A stretch of 64,000 bases of DNA from the NCBI RefSeq assembly GCF_003812745.1, contig NZ_CP033831.1, positions 4,216,001 through 4,280,000 on the forward strand, written 5' to 3'. The stretch comes from Serratia sp. FDAARGOS_506 (lineage in GTDB: Bacteria; Pseudomonadota; Gammaproteobacteria; Enterobacterales; Enterobacteriaceae). The stretch's first letter is position 1. Each line of letters starts with the position of its first letter. The notes under the pieces are model-generated. The model was not told the DNA's origin, did not search any database, and saw nothing but the letters and a program-made list of their open reading frames with translations. The position numbers were made by a program, and so were the translations under genes. Of this stretch, positions 32,942 to 43,569 are shown piece after piece.

Positions 32942-32975
32942 AACTGACGGGGCCGCTTGCGCGGCCCCGATAACA

Positions 32976-33215
32976 TCAATAGTCTTCGTCTTCTTCAGCA
33001 TCGTCATCCCGCGACGCCTCTGGTGCGGCATCATGCTGCTCGTCTTCGTCATCGAACAGTACCGCAACCTGAGCGCCCTGATGCTTCTCACGAATTTCCT
33101 GCGCAACGCGAGCAATGGCTTCCCCGCTGCTCATGCCTTGCTCCATCAGTTGATGGATGCGATCCGCCGCTTCCTGCTGCTCCGCGTGACTCAGTAATGG
33201 CATACCTGCATGCAT
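32976..33215 (-). CDS. yoaH: YoaH (UPF0181) small protein
   Basis: 79 residues with the YoaH block [37 protein letters not shown] and a very acidic tail ([25 protein letters not shown]) longer than in E. coli. Function unknown. ATG 33215 or the in-frame ATG four codons later could both serve. Confidence 0.9.
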   Translation of the reverse strand: MHAGMPLLSHAEQQEAADRIHQLMEQGMSSGEAIARVAQEIREKHQGAQVAVLFDDEDEQHDAAPEASRDDDAEEDEDY

Positions 33216-33285
33216 GTGTCGTTCTCTCCTGCAAAAGGGAGAAGGAGTATACGCGCTAACGCGACGGATCCCAACGTCTTGTGCC

Positions 33286-34287
33286 TCAGGCCACTTGCGA
33301 ACAGCCGTTATCGCTCCGCCACTGCTTCAGGCGATGCCGCCACAACATGACATGCCACCCCTGCTTCACGCCGCGCGCGTTGGCGAACATCGCTCTGTCG
33401 ATGCCACGTTGATAGAACTCTTCAGTAATCTGACTCTGAGCGGCCGGATCCGGCTCACGGCGAATACTGTGGCAAATGCCCAACGCTTCACGGGTGATTT
33501 GCCAATGAAAAGCCGGACGAATCGCGATAGTGCCTGCATAGCGCAGATTGAGCCGCTCCAGCATTTCGACGATTTTCATATAGTGGCGTTGATAATCCAC
33601 GTTCGCTTTGCCGGTGCGGCGACGGTTGCTGATCGACTTGTCATGTACCCGTTGACGATACAGCGGCGTGCTTAAATATTTGACCCGTTGGGCATTAAAC
33701 ATGACCTCGGTCGTCCAGGGAATATCCTGATGATGCAACCCTGGTTCAAAATAGAGTCGATGCTGACGGATAAAATCGAGACGATATATCGCCAACCACA
33801 CAACGTGAATAAATTTTCGCGATTTCAGTGCACGTTCGAACCACTGTACGCCGGTGATAACGCCAGTGGTCTGTAAACGATCCTGGGGAAAAATCGGCTG
33901 TAATTCGTCTGCGCTGGCGAAATAGCGCTCGCCATTGCATTGCATCACATCTAATTGATATTGCTCCGCCTGCTCCAACAGCGTGGAATACATGTCCGGT
34001 GCCAACAGATCGTCGGCATCAGGAAACGCTACGTATTTACCCTGGGCAACGGCGAGGCCGGCATTACGCGCGTTGGAAACGCCGCCATTAACCTGATCGA
34101 TGACACGAATATGCGGATGCGCCGCTGCATAACGGTGTGCGATTTCTCCTGAACCGTCGGTAGAACCATCGTTGACGATGATCACTTCCAACCGTTGCTC
34201 GCGTTGGGCCAGCAACGAAGCCAGGAAAGGCTCTAATAGTTCTCCCGCATTGTGCATCGGGACGATGACGCTCAGCATTAACGACAT
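33286..34287 (-). CDS. Family 2 glycosyltransferase
   Basis: 333-residue GT-A fold enzyme. N-terminal [35 protein letters not shown], the DxD-type [13 protein letters not shown] and a later [13 protein letters not shown] region are typical of WaaE/LPS- or capsule-type GT2 transferases with an added C-terminal helical part. No membrane helix is evident. It is alone, not in a polysaccharide cluster, and its upstream flank is A+T-rich. Sugar and acceptor unknown. Placed between yoaH and pabB, which are adjacent in E. coli, so it looks inserted. Confidence 0.88.
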   Translation of the reverse strand: MSLMLSVIVPMHNAGELLEPFLASLLAQREQRLEVIIVNDGSTDGSGEIAHRYAAAHPHIRVIDQVNGGVSNARNAGLAVAQGKYVAFPDADDLLAPDMYSTLLEQAEQYQLDVMQCNGERYFASADELQPIFPQDRLQTTGVITGVQWFERALKSRKFIHVVWLAIYRLDFIRQHRLYFEPGLHHQDIPWTTEVMFNAQRVKYLSTPLYRQRVHDKSISNRRRTGKANVDYQRHYMKIVEMLERLNLRYAGTIAIRPAFHWQITREALGICHSIRREPDPAAQSQITEEFYQRGIDRAMFANARGVKQGWHVMLWRHRLKQWRSDNGCSQVA

Positions 34288-34816
34288 AGGCAGCTCTTCA
34301 ATGATAATGTAACAAAATAATAATTTTATTTTTTATAAAATAGTCAGTCTATTCAGTGTTCGACCGGAAGAATAAAACTTGGCGCTCAGATTTCCGCAGC
34401 AAGCTAAATAAGATTTATCTTGTTTTGTCTTTTCATGCTTTCAACAGGAAAACGGTGGCTAATATGGCACCAATTTCACCGAACAGTCAGCGTGAAAAAA
34501 CACAGACAAAACTATCCCGCGCCACCCGGGTAATAACGATGGGTAACAATAAATTTATGAAACTAACGAATCGTTTTTATATTTCTCGGGTCTTGCGCCC
34601 TCGATGAATGAGGCATCCAGTTCATTTTGACGTTAAATTTTTAACATATCGAAGTATAATGAATGGCGCAAAAAATGCCTTATTTCAGGTTTATTGAACT
34701 GCCGTTTATGTGAAGTGTGCTGCATGTCTCGCATGACGAAACATGCATGCCGTGGCCGTCTATGGCACACTAACGGCCAGACAACGCCGTCTTTACAGCC
34801 AGGTTTTTTGACGTTC
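34288..34816. other. A+T-rich region between glycosyltransferase and pabB
   Basis: About 530 bases, visibly A+T-rich compared with the neighbours. It holds a TATAAT hexamer at 34655-34660 that may belong to pabB. An 83-codon reading frame at 34356-34607 lacks a ribosome site and family features and is not called. No repeats or integrase remnants seen. Confidence 0.6.
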
Positions 34817-36190
34817 ATGAGCGTAACCGCCCCAAACATAAAGTTTTTGCCCTATAGCCGCCGTGCTCTGATGACGCTTTTCGCCCCGCTTTCAGCGCAT
34901 CCCTGGGCGATGTTGCTGCATTCTGGATTTGCCGAGCATTCGCATAATCGCTTCGACATTCTGGTCGCACAGCCGCGCACGACGCTCACCACCCGAGGTG
35001 CCGGTACGGAAATTGAAAGTGACGGCGTCACTACTTATTCGATGGAAGATCCGTTTTCCCTGCTGCAGCAACAGTTGGCGGCGCAAGACTGGCAACCGGC
35101 CTTTAACCCAGATCTGCCGTTTCAGGGCGGTGCCCTGGGGCTTTTCGGCTATGATCTTGGGCGTCGGGTGGAAACCTTACCGCAGTTGGCCGAAGCCGAC
35201 CTCGCTTTACCGGACATGGCAGTGGGCATTTATGACTGGGCATTGATCGCCGACCACCAGCGGCAAACCCTGACGTTGCTCAGCTATGGCGATGTGGAGC
35301 AGCGCTGGCGCTGGCTCAATAGCCAAACCGCACCGACAGAGCGCCCTTTCACCCTGCTGAGCGACTGGCGTGCCAATATGAGCCGAAAACAATACGGCGA
35401 AAAGTTCCAACGTATTCAGCACTACCTGCGCAGCGGCGACTGTTACCAGATTAATCTGGCACAGCGATTCTCCGCCGACTACCAGGGGGATGAATGGCAG
35501 GCGTTTTGCCGATTGAGCGCCTGCAACCGCGCGCCGTTCTCCGCCTTCCTGCGGCTGCCGCACAACAGCGTGCTGAGCGTCTCTCCCGAGCGCTTCTTGT
35601 GGCTGGAGCAACAGCGTATCCAAACCCGCCCCATCAAGGGCACGTTGCCGCGGCTGGCGAACGCAGAACAAGACGCAGCACAGGCTCGTCGTTTGGCCGA
35701 CTCGCCCAAAGATCGCGCTGAAAATCTGATGATCGTCGATCTTCTGCGCAACGATATTGGCCGCGTCGCCCAGCCCGGCAGCGTACGGGTGCCGGAACTG
35801 TTCGTCGTGGAGCCGTTCCCGGCGGTGCATCACCTGGTGAGCACCATTACCGCCACCCTGCCGGAACAGGCCTCGGCCACCGAGCTGCTGCGCGCCTGCT
35901 TCCCCGGTGGCTCGATCACCGGCGCACCCAAAGTGCGAGCGATGGAAATCATCGAAGAACTGGAGCCGCAGCGCCGTAACGCCTATTGCGGCAGCATCGG
36001 TTACCTGAGCGCCTGCGGCACCATGGACACCAACATCACCATCCGCACGCTCGTCACCGAAAACGGTCGCATCCACTGCTCCGCCGGCGGCGGCATCGTA
36101 GCGGACAGCCAGGAGCAGGCGGAATACCAGGAGACCTTCGACAAGGTTGGCCGTATTTTGCCGCAGCTGGGGGAGTGCGCCCTGTCGTGA
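34817..36190 (+). CDS. pabB: Aminodeoxychorismate synthase component I
   Basis: Chorismate-utilising enzyme that with PabA makes 4-amino-4-deoxychorismate for folate. Start set at ATG 34817, giving 457 residues, close to the 453 of E. coli; an upstream ATG at 34694 would add an unrelated Cys-rich piece. Tryptophan-site region [12 protein letters not shown], the catalytic-lysine block [26 protein letters not shown] and [18 protein letters not shown] are all present. Its TGA overlaps the nudL GTG. Confidence 0.96.
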   Translation: MSVTAPNIKFLPYSRRALMTLFAPLSAHPWAMLLHSGFAEHSHNRFDILVAQPRTTLTTRGAGTEIESDGVTTYSMEDPFSLLQQQLAAQDWQPAFNPDLPFQGGALGLFGYDLGRRVETLPQLAEADLALPDMAVGIYDWALIADHQRQTLTLLSYGDVEQRWRWLNSQTAPTERPFTLLSDWRANMSRKQYGEKFQRIQHYLRSGDCYQINLAQRFSADYQGDEWQAFCRLSACNRAPFSAFLRLPHNSVLSVSPERFLWLEQQRIQTRPIKGTLPRLANAEQDAAQARRLADSPKDRAENLMIVDLLRNDIGRVAQPGSVRVPELFVVEPFPAVHHLVSTITATLPEQASATELLRACFPGGSITGAPKVRAMEIIEELEPQRRNAYCGSIGYLSACGTMDTNITIRTLVTENGRIHCSAGGGIVADSQEQAEYQETFDKVGRILPQLGECALS

Positions 36191-36765
36191 TCCCATCGAA
36201 CTCACCGGCCTCACTGCACGCCTTTATCAGCCGTTTTCAACTGCAGCTGCCGCAGGCGGCGCAGATCTCGCACAATGTGCGCCCGGCGGCGGTGCTGATC
36301 CCTATCGTCTGCCGCGCCGAGCCGACGCTGCTGTTGACCCGCCGCGCCGATTCGCTGCGCAAACATGCCGGCCAAGTGGCCTTCCCCGGCGGTAAAACCG
36401 ACGCCGAAGACGGGTCTGCGATTGTTACGGCGCTACGTGAAGCGCAGGAAGAAGTAGCGATACCGCCGCAAGTGGTTAGCGTGCTCGGCCAAATGGCGCC
36501 GCTCGACAGCAGCACCGGGTTTCAGGTCACACCTGTTGTCGGCCTGATCCCGCCAGACGTGCAATTCCACGCCAATGAGGGCGAAGTGGCGGACGTGTTC
36601 GAGATGCCCCTGCGGGAAGCGTTGACCCTGTCACGTTACTACCCGCTGGATATTCATCGCGCCGGCCATACGCACCGCATTTACCTCTCCTGGTACCACG
36701 GCCAGTTTATCTGGGGGCTGACCGCGGCCATCATTCGACGCCTGGCTCAGCAGGTCAGTATTTAA
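36187..36765 (+). CDS. nudL: NudL, predicted CoA pyrophosphatase
   Basis: Nudix hydrolase of 192 residues, the E. coli length. A GTG start at 36187 overlaps the pabB stop (GTGA), giving translational coupling. The CoA-type signature is visible: [19 protein letters not shown] then the Nudix helix [12 protein letters not shown]. Expected to cleave CoA to 4'-phosphopantetheine and ADP. Confidence 0.93.
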   Translation: MIPSNSPASLHAFISRFQLQLPQAAQISHNVRPAAVLIPIVCRAEPTLLLTRRADSLRKHAGQVAFPGGKTDAEDGSAIVTALREAQEEVAIPPQVVSVLGQMAPLDSSTGFQVTPVVGLIPPDVQFHANEGEVADVFEMPLREALTLSRYYPLDIHRAGHTHRIYLSWYHGQFIWGLTAAIIRRLAQQVSI

Positions 36766-36822
36766 TCCGCATTGCGTGATCTGACTCGCAATCTGGCATG
36801 GCCGTCGGCGTTCGCTGCAGGT

Positions 36823-36857
36823 AAAGCGATCGAAATCACTTCATTTGATCGCTTTTT
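36823..36857 (+). terminator. Terminator after nudL
   Basis: AAAGCGATCGAAAT pairs with ATTTGATCGCTTT around CACTTC with one bulged G, followed by TTTT. Well formed and 58 bases beyond the nudL stop. Confidence 0.85.
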
Positions 36858-36977
36858 CAACTACCGTTCCGATTGAATGGTTTTAAAAAAACTGTAAACC
36901 CTCTCTTAAACCTTACGAAATACCTGTAAAATACCACCGTCCGAGATAAACCACTGTAGAAACAGGGATTAAGCCGG

Positions 36978-37069
36978 CGGCGTTCAGCACGGAAAGCTGG
37001 CGCGATTACCACTCATGGAACTTGGGCGAAAGCGGATACCCCGCATAAGGGTTCGCCCCGGGTAATCAG
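36978..37069 (+). ncRNA. Candidate structured cis-regulatory RNA in the sdaA leader
   Basis: Two compact domains. First: GCG-TT-CAGC (36980-36988) pairs with GCTG-G-CGC (36996-37003) closing the loop ACGGAAA. Second: GATTACC (37004-37010) pairs with GGTAATC (37061-37067); inside it GGGCGAA (37024-37030) pairs with TTCGCCC (37052-37058), and inside that GCGG/CCGC (37032-37035, 37041-37044). The pairing is far better than expected in an untranslated spacer. It does not match any riboswitch class I can recall. Ligand and function unknown. Confidence 0.55.
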
Positions 37070-37211
37070 TAAAAAAAGCGACACCACGGATTATTTAATT
37101 TCATGCGAAAAAGGCAGCCGAACCCGCACGGCCCTTTTACAATATCGCTGTTCCCTGCGCGGTTTTTAACCGCTGCAGCCATAACAATACGTCTCTTTAA
37201 GGAGTTTTAGC

Positions 37212-38576
37212 GTGATTAGCGTTTTCGACATGTTTAAGATCGGCATCGGCCCGTCCAGCTCTCATACGGTTGGACCGATGAAAGCCGGCAAACAGTTTGT
37301 CGACGATCTGGTAAATAAAGGCCTGATGCCTTCTATCACGCGTGTTGCCGTAGACGTTTACGGCTCACTCTCATTGACCGGCAAAGGTCACCATACCGAT
37401 ATCGCTATCATTCTCGGCCTGGCCGGCAATATGCCGGATACCGTCGATATCGATAGCATTCCGGGTTTTATTCGCGATGTAGAACAACGTCAACGCCTGA
37501 TGCTGGCCAACGGCCTGCATGAAGTCGATTTCCCGCGCGACGGCGGCATGGTTTTCCGCAGCGACAACCTGCCGCTGCATGAGAACGGCATGCAGATCCA
37601 CGCCTTCTCCGGCGATAAAGAAGTGTACAGCAAGACCTATTACTCCATCGGCGGCGGTTTCATCGTCGACGAGGAGAACTTCGGCAAGGCCGGCGAGCAA
37701 GAGCTGCAAATGCCTTACCCGTTCAACTCCGCGCGTGAAATGCTCGACCACTGCCGCGAGACCGGTCTGTCACTGTCCGGCATGGTGATGCAGAACGAAC
37801 TGGCGCTGCACAGCAAGCAAGAGATCGACACCTATTTCGGGAACGTCTGGCAAACCATGCGTGCCTGTATCGATCGCGGTCTGAACACCGAGGGCGTGCT
37901 GCCGGGGCCGCTGCGCGTACCGCGCCGTGCCTCTGCGCTGCGCCGTATGCTGGTGGCGTCGGACAAACTCTCCAGCGATCCGATGAACGTGATCGATTGG
38001 GTCAACATGTTCGCGCTGGCGGTTAACGAAGAAAACGCCGCCGGCGGCCGCGTGGTTACCGCGCCGACCAACGGTGCCTGCGGCATCGTGCCTGCGGTGC
38101 TGGCTTACTACGATCACTTCATCGAGTCTGTCAGCCCGGATATCTACATCCGCTACTTTATGGCGGCAGGCGCCATCGGCGCGTTGTACAAGATGAACGC
38201 CTCCATTTCCGGCGCTGAAGTCGGCTGCCAGGGTGAAGTGGGCGTTGCCTGCTCCATGGCGGCGGCCGGTCTGGCCGAGCTGCTGGGCGGCAGCCCTGAG
38301 CAGGTGTGTGTGGCGGCGGAGATCGGCATGGAGCACAACTTGGGTCTGACCTGCGACCCAGTCGCCGGCCAGGTGCAGGTGCCGTGCATCGAACGCAACG
38401 CCATCGCATCGGTCAAGGCGATCAACGCAGCCCGCATGGCCCTGCGCCGCACCAGCGAGCCGCGCGTTTCGCTGGATAAGGTGATCGAGACCATGTACGA
38501 AACCGGCAAAGACATGAACGCCAAGTACCGCGAAACTTCGCGCGGCGGCCTGGCGATCAAGGTGCAATGCGACTGA
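37212..38576 (+). CDS. sdaA: L-serine ammonia-lyase (deaminase 1)
   Basis: Iron-sulfur enzyme (454 residues) converting L-serine to pyruvate and ammonia. GTG start at 37212 (read [26 protein letters not shown]). The catalytic domain has [20 protein letters not shown] and the cluster-ligand cysteines in [15 protein letters not shown]. In E. coli sdaA responds to leucine/Lrp and glycine; here a folded leader may add control. Strong terminator follows. Confidence 0.97.
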   Translation: MISVFDMFKIGIGPSSSHTVGPMKAGKQFVDDLVNKGLMPSITRVAVDVYGSLSLTGKGHHTDIAIILGLAGNMPDTVDIDSIPGFIRDVEQRQRLMLANGLHEVDFPRDGGMVFRSDNLPLHENGMQIHAFSGDKEVYSKTYYSIGGGFIVDEENFGKAGEQELQMPYPFNSAREMLDHCRETGLSLSGMVMQNELALHSKQEIDTYFGNVWQTMRACIDRGLNTEGVLPGPLRVPRRASALRRMLVASDKLSSDPMNVIDWVNMFALAVNEENAAGGRVVTAPTNGACGIVPAVLAYYDHFIESVSPDIYIRYFMAAGAIGALYKMNASISGAEVGCQGEVGVACSMAAAGLAELLGGSPEQVCVAAEIGMEHNLGLTCDPVAGQVQVPCIERNAIASVKAINAARMALRRTSEPRVSLDKVIETMYETGKDMNAKYRETSRGGLAIKVQCD

Positions 38577-38583
38577 CAGACAA

Positions 38584-38607
38584 CCCCGCCGCCCGGCGGG
38601 GTTTTTT
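38584..38607 (+). terminator. Terminator after sdaA
   Basis: CCCCGCC / GGCGGGG around GCCC followed by six T residues, directly after the sdaA stop. Confidence 0.92.
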
Positions 38608-38843
38608 ATGGGTAATCAATTCATTGACCGCGCCTAGTGACAATGTCACCAGAAATATCCTGCTTTTTTCTCATCGATCCGGCGGTTAGCCTGCAAATTG
38701 GCCTTCTGTTTTACCAAACTGAAATAATTTACTGAGTTACCATCAATCTTGTATAACCTCAGGCTAGAATTAGCCGAGCGCAACTTAAGGATCTATAGCC
38801 TGACTGTGACTCGGAGCTGGATTACCGAACAAGGATTTACCGG

Positions 38844-40430
38844 ATGTTGATGACCCACCTCGCCGCGTCCCGATATCGTTACTACCGTTGGCTGCTGGCC
38901 GGAGCGGTGGGCGTGGCTATTCTGTTGGTATCGCTGTATACCCGTTACTATCAAGAGGTCAAAAGCATCGAGCAGAGCCAGCAGACGTTGGCCACCCGCA
39001 CCGTTGGCAAGCTCAACCAGTTGCTGACGCCGGCGCAGATGCAAGCGGAACGCAGTATGGACATGCTGGACCAACCCTGCGAAAACGTTTCGTCGACACT
39101 GCGCTTTCGCGCCGCGCAAAATCAGGCGCTGCGCGCCATGTTGCTGGTCAAAAACGGCATTATTTACTGTTCCAGCCTGTTTGGCGCCCGTCATTATCAA
39201 ATGGCCGCGGTGATGCCCACCCTCGTCAACAGCAACGCCAGACTGGCGCTGCGCCCCTCGCTGGCAGTGAGCAAAGGCCTGCCCACGCTGGTATTATGGA
39301 CACCATCTCCCAGCGATAAAACCAGCGGCGTGCTGCACGTATTCAATATCGAACTGCTGTCCAACTTCTTACTTGAGCCGCAGGAGCCTTACGTTCAACG
39401 AGTGGTGCTGAATGTGGCCGACAGCAGTCTGGAATACGGCCGCCGCGAAATCTTGAGCCGCGACACCCTGACCAACGATCTGCGCTGCACCGCCGGCTCT
39501 GCGCTGTATCCGTTCTCGATTTCACTGTTCGGTCCACAGATCGGCATGCTGGCGCTTTCCGCATTGCCGCGCCATATTCCGCTGGCGTTGCTGATCAGCC
39601 TGCTGGCGGCCTATGTGGTCTACCTGCTCACCGCCAACCGCATGAGCCTGTCTTATCACATCGGCCATGCCATCACCCACCGGGAGTTCCGCGTCTACTG
39701 TCAGCCGATCATCCACAGCGACACCGGGCGTTGCGCCGGCGTCGAGATGCTGCTGCGTTGGAAAAAGAAGCGCCAGGGGTGGATCTCGCCTGACGTGTTT
39801 ATTCCGCTGGCCGAGCAGCATGACCTGATCATTCCGCTCACTCGCTATCTGATGAACACCGTGACGGAAAATCTGCAGCTGTTCCCGCCGCGGCCATCGT
39901 TCTACATCAGCATCAACGTCGCCGCAGAGCATTTTAAAACGCTCAACATCATCGACGATATCCGCCAGATTTGGCTGCCGGCGCACCCGATGCCGTCACT
40001 GATGCTGGAGCTGACCGAGCGCACCGCGCTGTCGGCGATCCAGTATGACCAGATTCGCACGTTGAAAGACATGGGTATCATGTTGGCCATCGACGATTTC
40101 GGCACCGGCCACAGCTCGCTGAGCTACCTGAAAAATCTCAGCCCGGACGTGTTGAAGATCGACCGCGGGTTTACCGCTGCCATCGGCACCGACGCAGTCA
40201 ACGCCACCGTGACCGACACCATCATTACGCTGGCGCAGCGGTTGAAGCTGAAACTGGTGGCAGAGGGGGTAGAAACGGAGGAACAGGCCGACTATCTGCG
40301 CTCACGCGAGGTCAATGCCCTGCAGGGGTATTATTTCGCCAAGCCGATGCCGATCCATGTTTTCCCGCTGTGGCTGCAGCAGTACGAATCGCGCGTCAGG
40401 AAAGCGGAAGAGAATTCGCCGGAGGCCTGA
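38844..40430 (+). CDS. pdeD: CSS-motif c-di-GMP phosphodiesterase (PdeD/YoaD-like)
   Basis: 528 residues: membrane helix at about 14-33, periplasmic CSS sensor domain with the CSS motif at 109-111 (IYCSSLFG), second helix at about 240-262, then an EAL domain. The EAL triplet is EML at 301-303, a common active variant; ELTER (389-393), DDFGTG (417-422) and EGVET are kept, so c-di-GMP hydrolysis is likely. CSS proteins respond to periplasmic redox state through DsbA/DegP. Position between sdaA and yoaE equals E. coli yoaD. Confidence 0.92.
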   Translation: MLMTHLAASRYRYYRWLLAGAVGVAILLVSLYTRYYQEVKSIEQSQQTLATRTVGKLNQLLTPAQMQAERSMDMLDQPCENVSSTLRFRAAQNQALRAMLLVKNGIIYCSSLFGARHYQMAAVMPTLVNSNARLALRPSLAVSKGLPTLVLWTPSPSDKTSGVLHVFNIELLSNFLLEPQEPYVQRVVLNVADSSLEYGRREILSRDTLTNDLRCTAGSALYPFSISLFGPQIGMLALSALPRHIPLALLISLLAAYVVYLLTANRMSLSYHIGHAITHREFRVYCQPIIHSDTGRCAGVEMLLRWKKKRQGWISPDVFIPLAEQHDLIIPLTRYLMNTVTENLQLFPPRPSFYISINVAAEHFKTLNIIDDIRQIWLPAHPMPSLMLELTERTALSAIQYDQIRTLKDMGIMLAIDDFGTGHSSLSYLKNLSPDVLKIDRGFTAAIGTDAVNATVTDTIITLAQRLKLKLVAEGVETEEQADYLRSREVNALQGYYFAKPMPIHVFPLWLQQYESRVRKAEENSPEA

Positions 40431-40446
40431 GCCCCCGGCGGGAAGG

Positions 40447-41991
40447 TTACGCGTGCGCCGTTTCGTCCAGGGCGACGCGGGTAACGCGCACCAGTTCGAT
40501 ACGGTATTCGGACACCTCAACGATATCGAAACGCAGATGGTTCAGCTCGATGGAGTCTCCCACCACCGGCATCTGGCCGTAGTGGGCCAACAACAGCCCC
40601 GCCAGGGTGGCATAGTCGGCTGTAGGGCTGACCAGATCATCACAGGCCAGCGCCTGTTCCAACGAGTGTAAATCGGTTCCGCCCTTCACCAGCCAGCCGT
40701 CGCCTTCCGCCACAATGTCCGGCGTTTCGTCCTCGTCCGGGAATTCACCGGCAATCGCTTCCAGCACGTCCAGCGGCGTCACCAGCCCCTGCACGACGCC
40801 GAATTCATTGGTGACCACCACCAGACGCCCTTTGGCGCGGCGCAGCACCGCCAGCAGCTTGATGACGTCCATGGTTTCAGGAACCACGATCGGCGGCGTG
40901 CGGGCGGCGAATTCGGCGATGTCTTCACCCTGCTCCAGCGCCACCAGCAGATCCTTGGCGCGTACTACGCCGACGATCTCATCCACCGAATCACGACACA
41001 CCGGGAACAGGCTGTGCGGCGTGTCCAGCAGCTGCGCGCGCACCTCTTCCCGGGAGCGCTCGCAGTCGACCCAGGAGATCTCGGTACGTGGCGTCATCAC
41101 GCTGCGCAATGAACGCGAGGCCAGCGTCAGCACGCCGCTGATCATATAACGCTCTTCCGCCGCAAAGGTTTCATCCCTCGGCAGGGCAATCGCATCGTCC
41201 GTCTGCTGCGCACGCTGTTGCCCCATCAGACGCATAATCGCTTCTGCGGTGCGCTCGCGCATAGGGCGACGCGCCTGATGCTTGATGAAGTTGCGGCGCG
41301 CGATTTGGTTGAACAATTCAATCAGGATAGAGAAGCCGATCGCGGCGTACAGATAGCCTTTAGGAATATGCAAACCGAAGCCTTCGGCGATCAGGCTCAG
41401 ACCGATCATCAACAGGAAGCTCAGGCACAGCACCACGATGGTCGGGTGTGCGTTCACGAAGTTAGTCAACGGCTTGGACGCCAACAGCATTACCGCCATC
41501 GCGATCACCACCGCAGCCATCATCACCGGCAGATCGTTCACCATGCCCACGGCGGTAATCACCGCATCGAGCGAGAACACCGCGTCAAGGATGACGATCT
41601 GCACCACCACCGCCCAGAACTTGGCATAACCGCGGTTGGCGCCGTCCTGGTGTGTCTGCCCTTCCAGCCGTTCATGCAGCTCCATTGTAGCTTTGAACAG
41701 CAGGAATACCCCGCCGAACAACAGGATCAGATCGCGGCCGGAGAAGCTGAAATCGCCGACGCGGAACAACGGCGTGGTCAGGGTTACCATCCAGGAGATC
41801 ACCGACAGCAGGCCCAAACGCATCAGCAATGCCAGCGACAGGCCTATGATGCGCGCTTTATCGCGCTGCTTCGGCGGCAGCTTGTCGGCCAAAATAGCGA
41901 TGAACACCAGGTTGTCGATGCCGAGCACAATTTCCAGCACCACCAGCGTAAGCAACCCCGCCCAAATAGAGGGGTCCATTAAAAATTCCAT
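40447..41991 (-). CDS. yoaE: YoaE, TerC-type membrane protein with CBS and CorC domains
   Basis: 514 residues: seven-helix TerC domain (residues 1-240; [16 protein letters not shown] and [16 protein letters not shown] with conserved Asp residues), then a CBS pair (about 300-430) and a C-terminal CorC/HlyC domain ([25 protein letters not shown]). TerC proteins are implicated in manganese or other metal export; YoaE itself is uncharacterised. Long 5' leader with hairpins lies upstream. Confidence 0.93.
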   Translation of the reverse strand: MEFLMDPSIWAGLLTLVVLEIVLGIDNLVFIAILADKLPPKQRDKARIIGLSLALLMRLGLLSVISWMVTLTTPLFRVGDFSFSGRDLILLFGGVFLLFKATMELHERLEGQTHQDGANRGYAKFWAVVVQIVILDAVFSLDAVITAVGMVNDLPVMMAAVVIAMAVMLLASKPLTNFVNAHPTIVVLCLSFLLMIGLSLIAEGFGLHIPKGYLYAAIGFSILIELFNQIARRNFIKHQARRPMRERTAEAIMRLMGQQRAQQTDDAIALPRDETFAAEERYMISGVLTLASRSLRSVMTPRTEISWVDCERSREEVRAQLLDTPHSLFPVCRDSVDEIVGVVRAKDLLVALEQGEDIAEFAARTPPIVVPETMDVIKLLAVLRRAKGRLVVVTNEFGVVQGLVTPLDVLEAIAGEFPDEDETPDIVAEGDGWLVKGGTDLHSLEQALACDDLVSPTADYATLAGLLLAHYGQMPVVGDSIELNHLRFDIVEVSEYRIELVRVTRVALDETAHA

Positions 41992-42553
41992 ATCAGACTC
42001 CAGAGAAAAGTGGGAATGCGCGCACGCCGCTCAGACGTGACGATGCCGCCGCTGCATGGGCGCAGTCGACAATAGCAAGGTGACGGGATGGGGTTACCGG
42101 GTGATGGCCGAAGGGCCGAACAGCATATGCGACGCCAGCAGGTGGCGGGTGAAACCTGGAAAAACAGTAACTTCGGTGACAGTCCATAGGGAGGGCTGAG
42201 GCCCTTCACTCCTTAGTGATGAAAGAGGAAATTACTGTATCAGGATTTTTCTGGGGGACAAAGCGGCTTTTTCAACGGCGGTTTAGGATGGCGCCACGTC
42301 ATATCGTCTGCGACAGCTAAGATTTCTCCGAGCATTCAATAGCTGAGCAGCGTCACAAAAAATATTTTTTCACTCACTAAAATAAATGACGCGTTCGTGA
42401 AGTATCGCGCACAGGCATTTGAAACTGCGTGAGAAATGTTAGGCGTGCGTTTCTTTTTTTCTACCATAATGTATCTGAACCGCGGAAGTGACTGCCAAGA
42501 CGGTGCGGAAGAACGACACAAACCGCGCCAGGAGTTCAACGAGGAGGTAGCGA
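41992..42553. other. Divergent regulatory region yoaE / manX
   Basis: About 560 bases. The yoaE-proximal 240 bases contain several short hairpins (two adjacent ones at 42192-42219; GGCC-GAAG-GGCC at 42106-42117). The manX-proximal part is A+T-rich with a perfect 14-base palindrome AAAAAATATTTTTT at 42357-42370 and a CATAAT -10-like hexamer near 42466. No gene supported. Confidence 0.6.
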
Positions 42554-43513
42554 GTGGCAATAGCTATTATCATCGGCACACACGGGGCTGCAGCGGAACA
42601 ACTGCTGAAAACGGCGGAGATGCTATTGGGCGAGCAGGACAACGTCGCCTTTATAGACTTCGTTCCCGGTGAAAATGCCGAAACGTTAATCGTCAAGTAC
42701 AACGAAAAAATCAGTGGGTTGGATACCAGTGGCGGCGTGCTATTCCTGGTTGATACCTGGGGCGGCAGCCCGTTCAACGCCGCCAGCCGCATTGCGGTCG
42801 ACAAAGAAAACTATGAGGTCGTCACCGGAGTTAACATTCCGATGCTGGTGGAAACCTTCATGGCGCGGGACGACAATCCCGCTTTCGATGAACTGGTGGC
42901 GCTGGCGTTGGAAACCGGCCGCGAAGGCGTGAAAGCGCTGAAAAAACCGCAGGAAGAACCCGCCAAACCCGCTGCACCCGTCGCCAAAGCCGTTGCCCCT
43001 GAGGCGCCGCTGGGGCCGAACGACCACATGAAAATCGGTCTGGCGCGCATCGATGACCGCTTGATTCACGGTCAGGTCGCCACCCGATGGACCAAAGAAA
43101 CCAACGTCAGCCGCATTATCGTCGTCAGCGATGAAGTCGCCGCCGACCATGTGCGTAAAACCCTGCTGACCCAGGTCGCCCCGCCGGGCGTCACCGCTCA
43201 CGTGGTGGACGTCGCGAAGGCGATCCGCGTCTGGAACAACCCAAAATACGCCAACGACCGCGTAATGCTGCTGTTTACCAACCCGACCGACGTCCTGCGC
43301 CTGGTGGAAGGCGGCGTGGATATTCAATCCGTCAATATCGGCGGCATGGCGTTCCGTCAGGGGAAAACCCAGGTGAACAACGCCGTTTCCGTCGATGAAA
43401 AAGATATCGAAGCGTTTAAGAAACTGAACGATCGCGGTATCGAGCTGGAGGTGCGTAAGGTCTCGTCCGACAGCCGGCTAAAAATGATGGACCTGATTAA
43501 CAAACTCAATTAG
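42554..43513 (+). CDS. manX: Mannose PTS EIIAB component
   Basis: Cytoplasmic phosphoryl-transfer subunit of the mannose/glucosamine PTS (319 residues). GTG start at 42554 behind GAGGAGG. IIA phospho-histidine is His10 (GTHGAAAEQLL), an Ala/Pro linker spans about 131-153, and the IIB phospho-histidine is His172 (IDDRLIHGQVATRW). First gene of manXYZ-yobD, as in E. coli. Confidence 0.97.
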   Translation: MAIAIIIGTHGAAAEQLLKTAEMLLGEQDNVAFIDFVPGENAETLIVKYNEKISGLDTSGGVLFLVDTWGGSPFNAASRIAVDKENYEVVTGVNIPMLVETFMARDDNPAFDELVALALETGREGVKALKKPQEEPAKPAAPVAKAVAPEAPLGPNDHMKIGLARIDDRLIHGQVATRWTKETNVSRIIVVSDEVAADHVRKTLLTQVAPPGVTAHVVDVAKAIRVWNNPKYANDRVMLLFTNPTDVLRLVEGGVDIQSVNIGGMAFRQGKTQVNNAVSVDEKDIEAFKKLNDRGIELEVRKVSSDSRLKMMDLINKLN

Positions 43514-43569
43514 TGGCACCAGCCGCTGATTATTTTACTCAGAGCTTTTTTGGTCATAGGAGAAGTGCA

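Larger units (their letters stand above)
36766..37211. other. nudL-sdaA intergenic region with structured sdaA leader
   Basis: About 445 bases. It contains the nudL terminator, a possible -10 (TAAAAT, 36927-36932), the folded RNA element listed separately, and about 130 further bases before the sdaA start, including an AAGGAG ribosome site at 37199-37204. Confidence 0.65.

Noticed and set aside
32949-32968. GGGGCCGC/GCGGCCCC hairpin after purT as a terminator
   Set aside because: Stem is good but neither side has a U-tract, so an intrinsic terminator is not supported.
34356-34607. 83-codon frame in the A+T-rich region before pabB
   Set aside because: No ribosome site and random-looking composition; likely chance.
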